Below, one piece after another: positions 17,038-25,721 of a DNA stretch of 64,000 bases; the stretch's first letter is position 1; the number at the start of each line of letters is the position of its first letter. The stretch is from Oscillospiraceae bacterium (GTDB lineage: Bacteria; Bacillota; Clostridia; Oscillospirales; Ruminococcaceae): positions 23,109 to 87,108 of the forward strand of contig WRLK01000004.1 in NCBI GenBank assembly GCA_009777635.1. Reading direction: 5' to 3'. The notes beneath the pieces are model-generated. The model ran no database searches. It worked only from the letters and a program-made list of their open reading frames with translations, and was not told the DNA's origin. The translations under genes were made by a program, and so were the position numbers.

Positions 17038-17790
17038 ATGAAAAAGACTACATGTGACATAGACTATGGGAATCAGCATATTCCTTTATCTGTGCGAAAA
17101 TATGAACAAAAATATGTACAAGAATGCGGCGGATGGGACATAGGATTACCACACATCAGCTACGCCAATGTTGAGGTAGAGGTGGCAAGGTTTTACTACT
17201 CTTTTATAAATTTGGTTGGTGCGAAATATATTCTTGAAACAGGTACAAACACGGGTTATTCAACGGCTATGATTGCAGCGGCGCTTTCAATTAAGGATCC
17301 AGATGGGGTTCTCTATACAATTGACATTAACAATATCCCTAAAATATTTGAAAATGAAGATTTTACAAATGTGAGGTTTCTTATCGGTAATTCTATAACA
17401 GTATCTATCCCTGATAATGTGCAGTTTGATATTTTAATAATAGATTCCGATCACAGTTATTCAACCGTTATGAGAGAACTTATAAGATTTGAACCGTTGT
17501 TAAAGACAGGCGGGTATATATTAATGCATGATACTCATTATTTTGATGGCGTTGGATTGGCGGTAAGTCAATTGTGTGACAATCCAAGATTTGAAAAAAT
17601 AACGCTGGAAGCTCCCAGGTATCATCCTAACGGCCGTTGTACAGGCGTGTCGATTATACGAAAAAACAACGAAGGAATCCCTCTTTTGTTTTTTGACGAC
17701 GAGTACGCGGCTGTCAATGTATACGAGGATGAAACGGCAACAGGCATACAGGAATCATATATAAACAAGAGAAGACAAAGGAGATTATAG
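17038..17790 (+). CDS. Class I SAM-dependent methyltransferase (Methyltransf_24-like)
   Basis: 250 residues with a Rossmann-type methyltransferase core. ILETGTNTGYSTAMIAAAL (about residue 63) is motif I, LYTIDINNIPK follows, and FDILIIDSDHSYSTVMREL leads into GGYILMHDTHYFDGVG. The DSDHS and HDTHY pattern resembles small-molecule or glycan methyltransferases of the Methyltransf_24 group. The substrate is unknown. Codon usage is clearly more AT-rich than in the neighbouring icd and PBP genes. The gene is bracketed by a full repeat element and a solo repeat end, which suggests an accessory or transferred gene. Confidence 0.8.
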   Translation: MKKTTCDIDYGNQHIPLSVRKYEQKYVQECGGWDIGLPHISYANVEVEVARFYYSFINLVGAKYILETGTNTGYSTAMIAAALSIKDPDGVLYTIDINNIPKIFENEDFTNVRFLIGNSITVSIPDNVQFDILIIDSDHSYSTVMRELIRFEPLLKTGGYILMHDTHYFDGVGLAVSQLCDNPRFEKITLEAPRYHPNGRCTGVSIIRKNNEGIPLLFFDDEYAAVNVYEDETATGIQESYINKRRQRRL

Positions 17791-17816
17791 TGCGAACAAT
17801 TTAGCGGGTTTCCGTA

Positions 17817-17836
17817 TTAGGGTCTGTTCACATGAG
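17817..17836. repeat. Solo terminal repeat end of the palindromic element family
   Basis: TTAGGGTCTGTTCACATGAG matches the ends of copy C (AGGGTCTGTTGACATAAA) and the solo end near 40870 over its first 16 bases, but no partner end is found nearby. It is probably a truncated relic. Confidence 0.55.
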
Positions 17837-17871
17837 ACCACATACTTCACTTCTCGGGCAGGTCTAATAAT

Positions 17872-17895
17872 AAAAGGGCAGCAAGCTGCCCTTTT
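17872..17895 (-). terminator. Bidirectional rho-independent terminator
   Basis: AAAAGGGCAGC and GCTGCCCTTTT form a perfect 11-bp stem with a two-base spacer, rich in T on both sides. It lies just after the BofC-like gene on the minus strand and could also stop the methyltransferase transcript. Confidence 0.85.
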
Positions 17896-17899
17896 ATCA

Positions 17900-18319
17900 T
17901 CAACTCGTATAATCCTCTATCAGCCTTACAAGCTCCTCATAATCCTTCACATGTATCCCCTGCTGCATTTGCGTGCGGTCAAAATCCGGCAGGTATTTCA
18001 CAAGAACGTCCAAGACCAGTTCAGGCTCCTCGCTTTCCGCCGGGAACACCGCGATACGACCGTCATATTCCCTTAACATGTATTGATACGGCTTATCATC
18101 GCCGGATTCCCGCTGCGTCCCCCTTGTCTGCCGCGGAACCTCGCGTTCCACGCCGCTTATATTCTCGGCAGCGGGCGACACTGTTTCAGGTATCGCGGGC
18201 AGGCCGGTTAAAACAAACGCGGCCGCCGATACGATCGCAAGAGCCGCACCCGTATAAAAAAGCCGTCTGTCAAACAAAGGCACCCACTCCAAAATTACTT
18301 TTACGTTTATGTTTGACAA
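17900..18319 (-). CDS. Membrane-anchored protein with BofC-like C-terminal domain
   Basis: 139 residues. One transmembrane segment (about residues 20-40, FYTGAALAIVSAAAFVLTGL) is followed by a polar linker and a C-terminal module of about 60 residues beginning YMLREYDGRIAVFP and ending LVRLIEDYTS. That module resembles the small domain seen in BofC-like clostridial proteins, and in B. subtilis BofC modulates the SpoIVB sporulation signal. Assignment is from pattern only and the function here is uncertain. It is divergent from the PBP gene, with its own terminator. Confidence 0.55.
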   Translation of the reverse strand: MSNINVKVILEWVPLFDRRLFYTGAALAIVSAAAFVLTGLPAIPETVSPAAENISGVEREVPRQTRGTQRESGDDKPYQYMLREYDGRIAVFPAESEEPELVLDVLVKYLPDFDRTQMQQGIHVKDYEELVRLIEDYTS

Positions 18320-18389
18320 AAATATCCTGCAATATACGATAATATATGAATTCTGTCTTAATTTTGCCCAAAATATTTTAAAGTTTATT

Positions 18390-18418
18390 CGTTAAATTTA
18401 AAAAATTTATGTTATAAT
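18390..18418 (+). promoter_or_regulatory. Possible promoter of the PBP gene
   Basis: A perfect TATAAT at 18413-18418 lies 65 bases before the ATG, but the -35 region (CGTTAA/GTTAAA) is poor. A TTGACA at 18314 has no well-spaced -10 box. Confidence 0.3.
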
Positions 18419-18483
18419 ATTAGATGCTTTAAGATTACAGATCATTTTTCTTTATATAACCTTCATGGAAAGGGGAAGCCAAG

Positions 18484-20781
18484 ATGAACGAAACGGCTCC
18501 GAAACGTCCAAGCGGCGGAAGACTTGCGGGCGGCATGCTGTTATGGATGTTCGGGTTTATCGGGCGGTTTATCGCGACGTTCGTCATGATCGGCATCATC
18601 ACCGGATGCATTGTCGCGTCGGTATTAACGGTATACATCCTGCATTATATCGAAGCCGACGAGGAAATCAATCTGGATGATTATACGCTCGGATACACAT
18701 CCATCGTGTATTATTACGACTCCGACGGGAATCCCCAGGAGCTCCAGCGCATGTACAATCCCGACAGCAACCGTATTTGGGTAGATTACAACCAGATTAC
18801 GAAACACACAAAAGACGCGGTCGTGGCGATTGAAGACAAGCGGTTCTGGAGCCATGAGGGCGTTGACTGGCGGCGGACGTTCGGCGCGTTCGTAGATATG
18901 TTCATGCCGCTTGAGCACACCATCGCGGGCGGCGGATCGACCATTACGCAGCAGCTTATAAAAAACATAACAAACGACAAGGATGTGCGTATCGACCGGA
19001 AGGTACGCGAGATTTTCCGCGCTATGAACCTTTCAAAACGTTACACCCACGAGCAAATCCTTGAAGCTTACTTAAACGTCGTGCCCTTCGGCAACGGCAC
19101 AAACGGCATAGAAGCCGCGGCAAACAGCTATTTCGGGAAAAGCGCGATCGAGCTCTCCCTTGCAGAAAGCACCGCGATCGTCGGAATTACTCAGTACCCG
19201 ACGCGCTACAACCCGTTTATAAACCCCGATCAGAACAGGAGGCGCCAGCTTCATGTCCTCGACGAAATGCTCGCTCAGGAGCTGATTACACAGCGTGAAT
19301 ACGATCAGGCGCGAAGCGAAAGGCTTGACTTTAAAACTGTTGAAAACGCCCAGAGAAGCGACGAGGTCTGGAGCTTTTTCACAGACTTTGTCGTAAACGA
19401 GGTAATAGCGGATTTGCGCGAGAAATACAACGATCCGACAATCGGGGCCGCCACGAAGCGCTTTTATGAGGGCGGCTACCGCGTCTACACGACGGTAGAC
19501 ATGGAGATTCAAGACTGGCTTGACGAAATTTTCCAAAACACCGATTTGTTCCCGCCCGTTTTAAATGCGGAATATCCGCAATCCACAACCGTAATTACCG
19601 ACATAAACGGGCGCATTGTCGCAATGCAGGGCGGGATTGGCGCAAAAGAAAATTCTCGCGTATTCAACCGCGCCACCGACTCGAAGCGCCAGCCCGGCTC
19701 ATCCATAAAACCGATTGCAACGTATACCCTCGCGATCGAGGACAACCGCGTCACATGGTCAACCATGATTGAGGATTCCCCCATCAACATCGCGGACCCC
19801 GGTGCGCCGCCGCGTATGTGGCCCGTAAACTTTTACGGGCGGTATGACGGCAATATCACGATTGACAGGGCGCTTTATTTTTCCGTCAACACCGTTGCGG
19901 TAAAAGTCATGAACGTCGTCACGCCGGAAAGGGCGTTCGATTTCCTGAAAAACGACCTCGGTATGCACAGCCTGATCGAAAAAGAAGTGATCTCAAGCGG
20001 TCCAAACGCGGGAACGCACAGCGACGTCAGCATTGCCCCAATGGCGCTGGGCGCACTCACCTACGGCATAACCCCGCTTGAAATAGCGGGAGCCTACCAG
20101 ATTTTCGCAAACGGCGGCAACTTTACGAAGCCATATGCATACGACCGCGTGGAGGATTCAAGCGGCAGGATCATACTCGAGCCGGAAAAAACTCCGCGCC
20201 GTGTGATCTCCGAGGATACCTCCGTCGTGATGAACAAGCTGCTTCAGCGCGTAACGTCGGTCGGCACGGGTACCGATGCGGCTAGGAACATGTCCGGCAT
20301 CATGCCGACAGCCGGCAAAACCGGAACGACCGACAATGACGTCGACCAGTGGTTTGTAGGCGTAACGCCGTACTATGTGTGCCAGGTCTGGCTCGGATAC
20401 GACATCCCGATCGAAATGAAGATTAACATCAACACGGGCACGCGCCAGCCTGTAATAAACACAATCCGTTACGGCCCATACCCTCCGCCTATATTGTGGA
20501 ACACCATCATGAGGCCCATCAGCGAAAAACAGGAGTACAAGGAATTTTTAGATTCCGACAATGTGGTATCCATGACATACTGCGGCGTTTCCGGCAACCT
20601 TGCGACAGGCTCGTGCCCAAGCGCAGGCACGGGCTGGTACAAAAAAGACCGCATACCGCCCTCGTGCTCCGGCAGCCACGGCCCGCCCCCCGGCGCAGAT
20701 GACGGCGACGGCGAGAATGGAGGCGGCGGCAACGACGGACCACCGTCCGCTACACCGCGGCCCGCAACCTCGGAGGAATAG
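18484..20781 (+). CDS. Class A penicillin-binding protein (PBP1A family)
   Basis: 765 residues, a bifunctional peptidoglycan glycosyltransferase and transpeptidase anchored by an N-terminal transmembrane helix (about residues 20-50). The GT51 domain carries EDKRFWSHEGVDWRR (catalytic Glu, about residue 115) and GGSTITQQLIKN (about 150). The transpeptidase domain has SSIKP (SxxK, about 405), SVN (about 464) and KTGT (about 610). The tail is a Gly/Asp/Pro-rich low-complexity stretch. AAGGGGAAG precedes ATG 18484. It is monocistronic, with a terminator downstream. Antibiotic sensitivity cannot be inferred. Confidence 0.96.
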   Translation: MNETAPKRPSGGRLAGGMLLWMFGFIGRFIATFVMIGIITGCIVASVLTVYILHYIEADEEINLDDYTLGYTSIVYYYDSDGNPQELQRMYNPDSNRIWVDYNQITKHTKDAVVAIEDKRFWSHEGVDWRRTFGAFVDMFMPLEHTIAGGGSTITQQLIKNITNDKDVRIDRKVREIFRAMNLSKRYTHEQILEAYLNVVPFGNGTNGIEAAANSYFGKSAIELSLAESTAIVGITQYPTRYNPFINPDQNRRRQLHVLDEMLAQELITQREYDQARSERLDFKTVENAQRSDEVWSFFTDFVVNEVIADLREKYNDPTIGAATKRFYEGGYRVYTTVDMEIQDWLDEIFQNTDLFPPVLNAEYPQSTTVITDINGRIVAMQGGIGAKENSRVFNRATDSKRQPGSSIKPIATYTLAIEDNRVTWSTMIEDSPINIADPGAPPRMWPVNFYGRYDGNITIDRALYFSVNTVAVKVMNVVTPERAFDFLKNDLGMHSLIEKEVISSGPNAGTHSDVSIAPMALGALTYGITPLEIAGAYQIFANGGNFTKPYAYDRVEDSSGRIILEPEKTPRRVISEDTSVVMNKLLQRVTSVGTGTDAARNMSGIMPTAGKTGTTDNDVDQWFVGVTPYYVCQVWLGYDIPIEMKININTGTRQPVINTIRYGPYPPPILWNTIMRPISEKQEYKEFLDSDNVVSMTYCGVSGNLATGSCPSAGTGWYKKDRIPPSCSGSHGPPPGADDGDGENGGGGNDGPPSATPRPATSEE

Positions 20782-20870
20782 TCAGGCTGAGCCTTAACTC
20801 GCGACGCGCTCCAAGCTTTTTAGCGTTCACCCTTGCAGAAATTCCCGCGAATGGGTTTTTCAAAGACTAA

Positions 20871-20902
20871 CAGCGCCCGGCCTGATGCCGGGCGCTGCTT
20901 TC
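20871..20902 (+). terminator. Rho-independent terminator between convergent PBP and ACT genes
   Basis: CAGCGCCCGGC / GCCGGGCGCTG, an 11-bp perfect stem with a CTGAT loop followed by CTTTCAT. The U-run is short. Confidence 0.7.
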
Positions 20903-20913
20903 ATATCAGCTTA

Positions 20914-21279
20914 TCAACGAAAAGTATACCCGCAGCTCGCGAGCAAATCAATGCCTTTCCAATAGTCATATGATTTTATGAAGACATAATCCGTGTTATA
21001 TGTAGATACTACAAATATGCTGATATCTGCATCCGATAAAATTTCTGCAATCTTAGCGATCACGCCGACGGCTCCAAACTCTAGCATACCCGCTATTTTA
21101 AATGCATTCCATCCGGCTTCTATAGCGATTGCATTTTCCGGCACAAAACCCGACTCGCACACCAGCGAAATTTCCTCATCAGTTTTTGACAGGAACACAA
21201 ATTCCTTGCTAAAATCCACGCTGTTTATATTTTGGATTTTGCATACGGTAAAATCCATATCCAGCTTTTTAAGCTCCAT
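20914..21279 (-). CDS. ACT-domain-like protein cotranscribed with rpoD
   Basis: 121 residues from ATG 21279. The ORF track extends it 144 codons further, but that part is an antisense-frame shadow of rpoD and is rejected. The C-terminal half (GAVGVIAKIAEILSDADISI, then STYNTDYVFIK) has the beta-alpha-beta-beta pattern of ACT_7-type domains. The N-terminal half (LSKTDEEISLVCES) is typical of the family in which a degenerate ACT repeat comes first. These small proteins are presumed amino acid sensors. It starts 19 bases after the rpoD stop, so it is probably the last gene of the dgt-dnaG-rpoD operon. Its RBS is weak. Confidence 0.8.
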   Translation of the reverse strand: MELKKLDMDFTVCKIQNINSVDFSKEFVFLSKTDEEISLVCESGFVPENAIAIEAGWNAFKIAGMLEFGAVGVIAKIAEILSDADISIFVVSTYNTDYVFIKSYDYWKGIDLLASCGYTFR

Positions 21280-21298
21280 CGCGCACCGTCCCGTCGTA

Positions 21299-22387
21299 TT
21301 ATTCAAGGAAATCCTTGAGCTTTTTCGAGCGGCTCGGATGCCGCAGCTTGCGAAGCGCCTTTGCCTCGATCTGGCGGATGCGTTCGCGTGTGACCGAAAA
21401 CTCCTTGCCGACTTCTTCGAGCGTGCGGCTGCGGCCGTCCTCCAACCCGAAGCGCAGGCGGAGCACCTTCTCCTCGCGGTCTGTAAGCGTTGCCAAAACG
21501 TCGCCGAGCTGTTCGCGCAAAAGCGTGTGCGACGCGGCCTCCGCCGGAGCGGGGGCGTCGTCGTCCGGAATAAAATCGCCAAGATGGCTGTCTTCCTCTT
21601 CGCCAATCGGCGTCTCAAGTGAAACCGGTTCCTGCGAAATGCGCATGATCTCGCGCACTTTTTCAACCGGCATATCGATTTCAATACTGATTTCCTCGGC
21701 GGTCGGCTCATGCCCGTTCTTGTGGAGAAGCTGGCTTGAAATCTTTTTCACCTTGTTTATCGTCTCAACCATGTGCACCGGTATGCGGATCGTCCTTGCC
21801 TGATCGGCAATCGCCCGCGTGATGGCCTGCCGAATCCACCATGTAGCGTAGGTTGAAAATTTAAAGCCTTTTGTGTGGTCGAATTTTTCAACAGCCTTAA
21901 TCAAGCCGAGGTTCCCCTCCTGGATTAAATCCAGGAACTGCATACCTCTGCCGACATACCGCTTCGCTATGCTCACGACAAGCCGCAGATTTGCCTCCGA
22001 CAGCCGTTTGCGCGCGTAAACGTCTCCCTCGTCCATACGGGTTGCAAGCTCAATCTCCTCCTCCGGGGAGAGAAGCGGGACCCGCCCGATTTCTTTTAGG
22101 TACACCTTTACGGGATCGTCGATGCTGATACCCTCGGCGGACAGCGCGACCTCCAAATCCTCGTTCGAGGACATAGGCGTTACAAGGTCGGCGTTTGTGC
22201 CCGCAAGATTTTCGATTACGTCGATGTGCAAAGCCTCAAGGGTATCATAGAGCTTGTCAATCTGCTCCATGTCAAATTCGAGCTCTTCTAAAACATCGTT
22301 GATTTCCTTTGTCGTAAGCTTGCCCTTTAGCTTGCCGTGTTCGACAAGCTCGTTAATGAGCCGTTGTTTCTTTTCTTGTATAGACAA
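21299..22387 (-). CDS. rpoD: Primary sigma factor RpoD/SigA
   Basis: 362 residues from TTG 22387, which has AGGAGGAG seven bases upstream. The ORF-track start at 22465 would overlap dnaG and lacks an RBS. Region 1.2 begins at [12 protein letters not shown]. Region 2 holds [30 protein letters not shown] and [13 protein letters not shown], which bind the -10 box. Region 3 includes RIPVHMVE, and region 4 ends with [20 protein letters not shown], the -35-recognising helix-turn-helix. The strict TTGACA/TATAAT promoters seen elsewhere in the window agree with this factor. It follows dnaG by 37 bases. Confidence 0.97.
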   Translation of the reverse strand: MSIQEKKQRLINELVEHGKLKGKLTTKEINDVLEELEFDMEQIDKLYDTLEALHIDVIENLAGTNADLVTPMSSNEDLEVALSAEGISIDDPVKVYLKEIGRVPLLSPEEEIELATRMDEGDVYARKRLSEANLRLVVSIAKRYVGRGMQFLDLIQEGNLGLIKAVEKFDHTKGFKFSTYATWWIRQAITRAIADQARTIRIPVHMVETINKVKKISSQLLHKNGHEPTAEEISIEIDMPVEKVREIMRISQEPVSLETPIGEEEDSHLGDFIPDDDAPAPAEAASHTLLREQLGDVLATLTDREEKVLRLRFGLEDGRSRTLEEVGKEFSVTRERIRQIEAKALRKLRHPSRSKKLKDFLE

Positions 22388-22424
22388 ATTTTTACTCCTC
22401 CTAAAACAGACGTCCGCTATGTAT

Positions 22425-24179
22425 TTATTTTTGCTGTTTTTTGTTATCCAAAAGGTATTTCGCAAGCTCCTCGGTTGTCATATTTTTTAATTCCTCCTGG
22501 GATTTTTTATCCCTTTGCCGCTTCACCGCCTGTGCGAATTCCTCCGCCTGCTTAGGCTCAAAGTGTAAATCGCGGTTTTTCGCGAGCAAGCCCGTGAGCT
22601 TCGCAACCTGCCCGTTTGTGAGCGCCTGCGATAAATAGATTATCTCAAAAGGCTGTCCAAACCTCATTTTTTCCGATATCGCCGTATATATCCCACGGTT
22701 GTCTTCATCGACAAAGTCATCGGGCGAAATTATTTTTCCGACCCTGTCGAATGTATCAGGATTTTTCATCAGCATAACGAGCAGCCGGTCCTCGGCAACA
22801 AGCCCCTCAAGCTGTTTGTCCCGCGGTTTTACACGGCTTCCAGCATTATCCTGTGCATAGACATGCAAATTATGTGCTCCTTTTTTGCGCAAACCGGCAT
22901 TTTTCTTTTTTCTAAGCGCTTCTACCGTCGAAATGATGCTTTTTTTGTCAATATCGAGCTCCCGCGCTGTTCCTGTGATGTAAACCCCGCGCTCGATTTC
23001 GTTTTCGACGCCTGCAATAAGCTTGCAGAAATCGTTTAAAAACGCGACCGCGCCCTCGGATACCGTGATATCATGGATTTTCTTAAGCTTCGTGATTTCA
23101 AAGTCCATCGCGCTTTTCCCGGATTGCAGCAGCATCTCAAAGCGCTCGCGCCCGAATTTTTGTATAAACTCGTCGGGGTCCTTTGCGTCTTTCATCTCAA
23201 GCACGCCAACCGCGACGTCAAGCTTCGAGAACAGGTTGATTGCCCGTTTTGTCGCCGCCTGTCCCGCGCCGTCGCTGTCATACGCGATCACGACGCGCTT
23301 TGCGTACTGGCTTACAAGTCGCGACTGCTCCTCCGTCAGGGAGGTGCCGAGCGTTGCGACGGCGTTTGTAAACCCCGCCTGATGCATCGAAATCACGTCC
23401 ATATACCCTTCCCCAAGGATTAAAAGGCCAGTCTTCGTGGATTTCGCAAAACTCAGCGCGAACAGGTTCCTGCTTTTTTTAAACACGGGTGTATCCGGCG
23501 AGTTTAAATACTTCGGCCCTTTTTCGCCCATGCTTCTCCCGCCGAAGCCAATCACGTTGCCGCGCAGATCGATTATGGGGAACATAACGCGCCCACGAAA
23601 CTGATCGTAATAACCGCCGCCTTTGCCTTTCCTGACGACGCACGCCGCCTCCATCTCAAAGGGGCTGTAGCCTTTTTCGCGAAGGTGCAAGAACAGCGAA
23701 TCCCACGAATCAGGAGAGAACCCAAGCCCAAACGTGCGAATCGTCTTCATTTTAAGCCCGCGCCCCATAAGGTACGAAAACGCGTCTTTTCCGGCGCCGG
23801 AGTTTAAGCATGCATGGTAAAACCGCGCGGTTTCGCGGTTCAGCTCCAGAATACGCATTTTAAGGCGCGCCGCCTTATCGTTCTTTGCGTCCTCGGGCAT
23901 TTTAAGCCCCGCCTTGCCCGCTAAAAATTTTAGCGCCTCTATGTAATCTAAGTTTTCAATGTTGCGTATAAATGTAATGACATCGCCGCCGTTGCCGCAG
24001 CCGAAGCAGTAGTAGCTCTGGCTGTCGGGATATACCGTGAACGACGCCGTTTTCTCGGAATGAAACGGGCACAGCCCGGAAAGATGGCGGCCCTTACGCT
24101 TCAAGCTCACATAGGACGAGATGATTTGCTCAATATCCGCCGCGTATTTTAATTCTTCGATAAAGCTGTCGGGAATCAA
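22425..24179 (-). CDS. dnaG: DNA primase
   Basis: 584 residues. It makes RNA primers at the replication fork with the DnaB helicase. The N-terminal CHC2 zinc domain shows [13 protein letters not shown] and [16 protein letters not shown]. The RNA-polymerase/Toprim core has [14 protein letters not shown] (acidic catalytic Glu) and [14 protein letters not shown] (DxD metal site). The C-terminal third is the variable helicase-interacting domain. It lies 13 bases downstream of dgt and upstream of rpoD, the classical macromolecular synthesis operon without rpsU. Confidence 0.97.
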   Translation of the reverse strand: MIPDSFIEELKYAADIEQIISSYVSLKRKGRHLSGLCPFHSEKTASFTVYPDSQSYYCFGCGNGGDVITFIRNIENLDYIEALKFLAGKAGLKMPEDAKNDKAARLKMRILELNRETARFYHACLNSGAGKDAFSYLMGRGLKMKTIRTFGLGFSPDSWDSLFLHLREKGYSPFEMEAACVVRKGKGGGYYDQFRGRVMFPIIDLRGNVIGFGGRSMGEKGPKYLNSPDTPVFKKSRNLFALSFAKSTKTGLLILGEGYMDVISMHQAGFTNAVATLGTSLTEEQSRLVSQYAKRVVIAYDSDGAGQAATKRAINLFSKLDVAVGVLEMKDAKDPDEFIQKFGRERFEMLLQSGKSAMDFEITKLKKIHDITVSEGAVAFLNDFCKLIAGVENEIERGVYITGTARELDIDKKSIISTVEALRKKKNAGLRKKGAHNLHVYAQDNAGSRVKPRDKQLEGLVAEDRLLVMLMKNPDTFDRVGKIISPDDFVDEDNRGIYTAISEKMRFGQPFEIIYLSQALTNGQVAKLTGLLAKNRDLHFEPKQAEEFAQAVKRQRDKKSQEELKNMTTEELAKYLLDNKKQQK

Positions 24180-24192
24180 GCAAACCCTCCGT

Positions 24193-25191
24193 TCAATATA
24201 TATTCCACGCTTGCGGCAGGAATATTTTTTCGTAAAGCGAAACGCAGTACCGGTCGCTCATGCCGGATATATAGTCGCAGGCGGCCCTGTGGACGTCGGT
24301 CTTCTCAAGTATCTCGCAGTATTCCGCGGGCAGCTTGTCCGGGTTTTTGGTGAAGTAATTATAAAGCTGCTCCACGACGCCCTTAGCCCTGCCCTCCTCG
24401 CGTTTTGCGACGGGGTTCGTGTACACCTCTGCGAACATGAAGGCTTTAAGCTTATCAAAAAGATTCTGGTGATGCCTGTCCATTTTTACGTTATCTTGAG
24501 AGTTTTCAACAAGCGACGTTATAAACGCCGAAATCCGCTCGGATTTTGTACGTCCTAACTCATGCCGTATCTCAAACGGCAGGTCGTCGTCGCATAACAC
24601 GCCGGCCCTTATCGCGTCCTCGATGTCATGGTTCATATACGCAATCTTATCGGCGTAGCGCACGGCGCGGCCCTCAAAGGTCGCGGCCTCTTCCCCGCTT
24701 GAATGGCATAGGATTCCGTTTTTGACCTCCCATGTGAGGTTAAGGCCACGCCCGTTGTTTTCGAGGGTTTCCACAACGCGCACACTCTGTACGCTGTGGC
24801 GGTACCCGTGCGGACAGATTTTGTCGAGCACTTCCTCGCCCGCGTGCCCGAACGGCGTGTGCCCAAGGTCATGCCCGAGCGCAATGGCTTCGGTCAAATC
24901 CTCGTTGAGCATAAGCGCGCGCGCGATTGTCCTTGCAATCTGGCACACCTCAAGGGTATGCGTAAGCCTTGTGCGGTAATGGTCGCCCTCCGGCGATAAA
25001 AACACCTGCGTTTTGTTCATGAGCCTTCTAAAGCTTTTCGAGTGCGTAATCCTGTCGCGGTCGCGCTGGTACTCCGTGCGGATATCACACGGCGGAACAA
25101 AACGCTCCCGGCCTTTTGTTTCGGCCGAAAGCGCGGCGTTAGGGCTTAAATATTGCTTTTCCATCTGCTGTGTTCTTTCGCGGATTCGCAT
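24193..25191 (-). CDS. dgt: Deoxyguanosinetriphosphate triphosphohydrolase-like protein
   Basis: 332 residues from ATG 25191, which has GGGGAG seven bases upstream. The track start two codons earlier would sit on that site. The HD-domain residues are visible as HTLEVCQ, GHDLGHTPFGHAGEE and later YMNHDIEDAI. Dgt-like proteins split dNTPs to deoxynucleosides and triphosphate. Clostridial members next to dnaG and rpoD are common, though their exact nucleotide preference is usually untested. Confidence 0.92.
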   Translation of the reverse strand: MRIRERTQQMEKQYLSPNAALSAETKGRERFVPPCDIRTEYQRDRDRITHSKSFRRLMNKTQVFLSPEGDHYRTRLTHTLEVCQIARTIARALMLNEDLTEAIALGHDLGHTPFGHAGEEVLDKICPHGYRHSVQSVRVVETLENNGRGLNLTWEVKNGILCHSSGEEAATFEGRAVRYADKIAYMNHDIEDAIRAGVLCDDDLPFEIRHELGRTKSERISAFITSLVENSQDNVKMDRHHQNLFDKLKAFMFAEVYTNPVAKREEGRAKGVVEQLYNYFTKNPDKLPAEYCEILEKTDVHRAACDYISGMSDRYCVSLYEKIFLPQAWNIY

Positions 25192-25275
25192 CGGCACACT
25201 CCCCGGGTATATGTTCTAATATATTATACTCCTTAAAAAACAAAATTCCTGCTTTAAAAACTATAAATTTCCTGT

Positions 25276-25306
25276 CAAAAATCTGCGGCGCGCTTTTCGC
25301 GCGCCG
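25276..25306 (-). terminator. Rho-independent terminator of the AbrB-like gene
   Basis: CGGCGCGC / GCGCGCCG with a GAAAA loop followed by CAGATTTTTG on the minus strand, eight bases past the AbrB stop. Confidence 0.85.
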
Positions 25307-25313
25307 GGCATTG

Positions 25314-25553
25314 CTATTTTGCGATATCGCTAATACAGCTTTTACAGATATTTTTGCCCTTAAACTCTGAATTACCTTCATCGCTGCCGCAAAAAATGCA
25401 GCTTGGCTCATGCTTCATAAGTATGATTTGATTTTCTTTTACGAAAATCTCCATAGGAGCGCGTTCGTCGATATTCAAAGTAAGCCTAAGCTCCTTGGGA
25501 ATCACAATCCGTCCTAACTCGTCAATTTTCCTTACAATCCCCGTAGATTTCAC
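25314..25553 (-). CDS. AbrB/SpoVT family transcriptional regulator with a zinc-ribbon tail
   Basis: 79 residues if started at GTG 25553, which has AAAGGGG upstream and gives the usual family N-terminus MKSTGIVRKIDELGR. The track start (TTG 25589) lies only about 12 bases after the predicted +1. The swapped-hairpin DNA-binding domain spans residues 1-48 (RIVIPKELRLTLNI). The tail has CIFCG and CKSC pairs, a probable zinc site that AbrB itself lacks. Such proteins are transition-state regulators. The target genes are unknown. Confidence 0.88.
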   Translation of the reverse strand: MKSTGIVRKIDELGRIVIPKELRLTLNIDERAPMEIFVKENQIILMKHEPSCIFCGSDEGNSEFKGKNICKSCISDIAK

Positions 25554-25607
25554 CTTTTTATATTCCCCTTTCAATTCAGAAACTGTCAAATAATGGTTAT
25601 TTTAGAC

Positions 25608-25636
25608 ATTATAGCTCATATTTCGTAAGATGTCAA
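25608..25636 (-). promoter_or_regulatory. Perfect-consensus sigma-A promoter of the AbrB-like gene
   Basis: TTGACA, 17 bp, TATAAT, without any mismatch, on the minus strand. A promoter this strong is often held down by a repressor, and AbrB autorepression would fit, but no operator is proven. Confidence 0.9.
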
Positions 25637-25721
25637 TCGAATATGTCTTAAAAGTTGAATAACTTATAAAAAGGGTATATACTATAATTTGGAACGTAAC
25701 TTTTACATGGGAGGGCTTTTG

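Noticed and set aside
20914-21711. 265-residue minus-strand ORF
   Set aside because: The first 144 codons are Arg-rich and are a shadow of rpoD in another frame. Only 20914-21279 looks like a real ACT protein.
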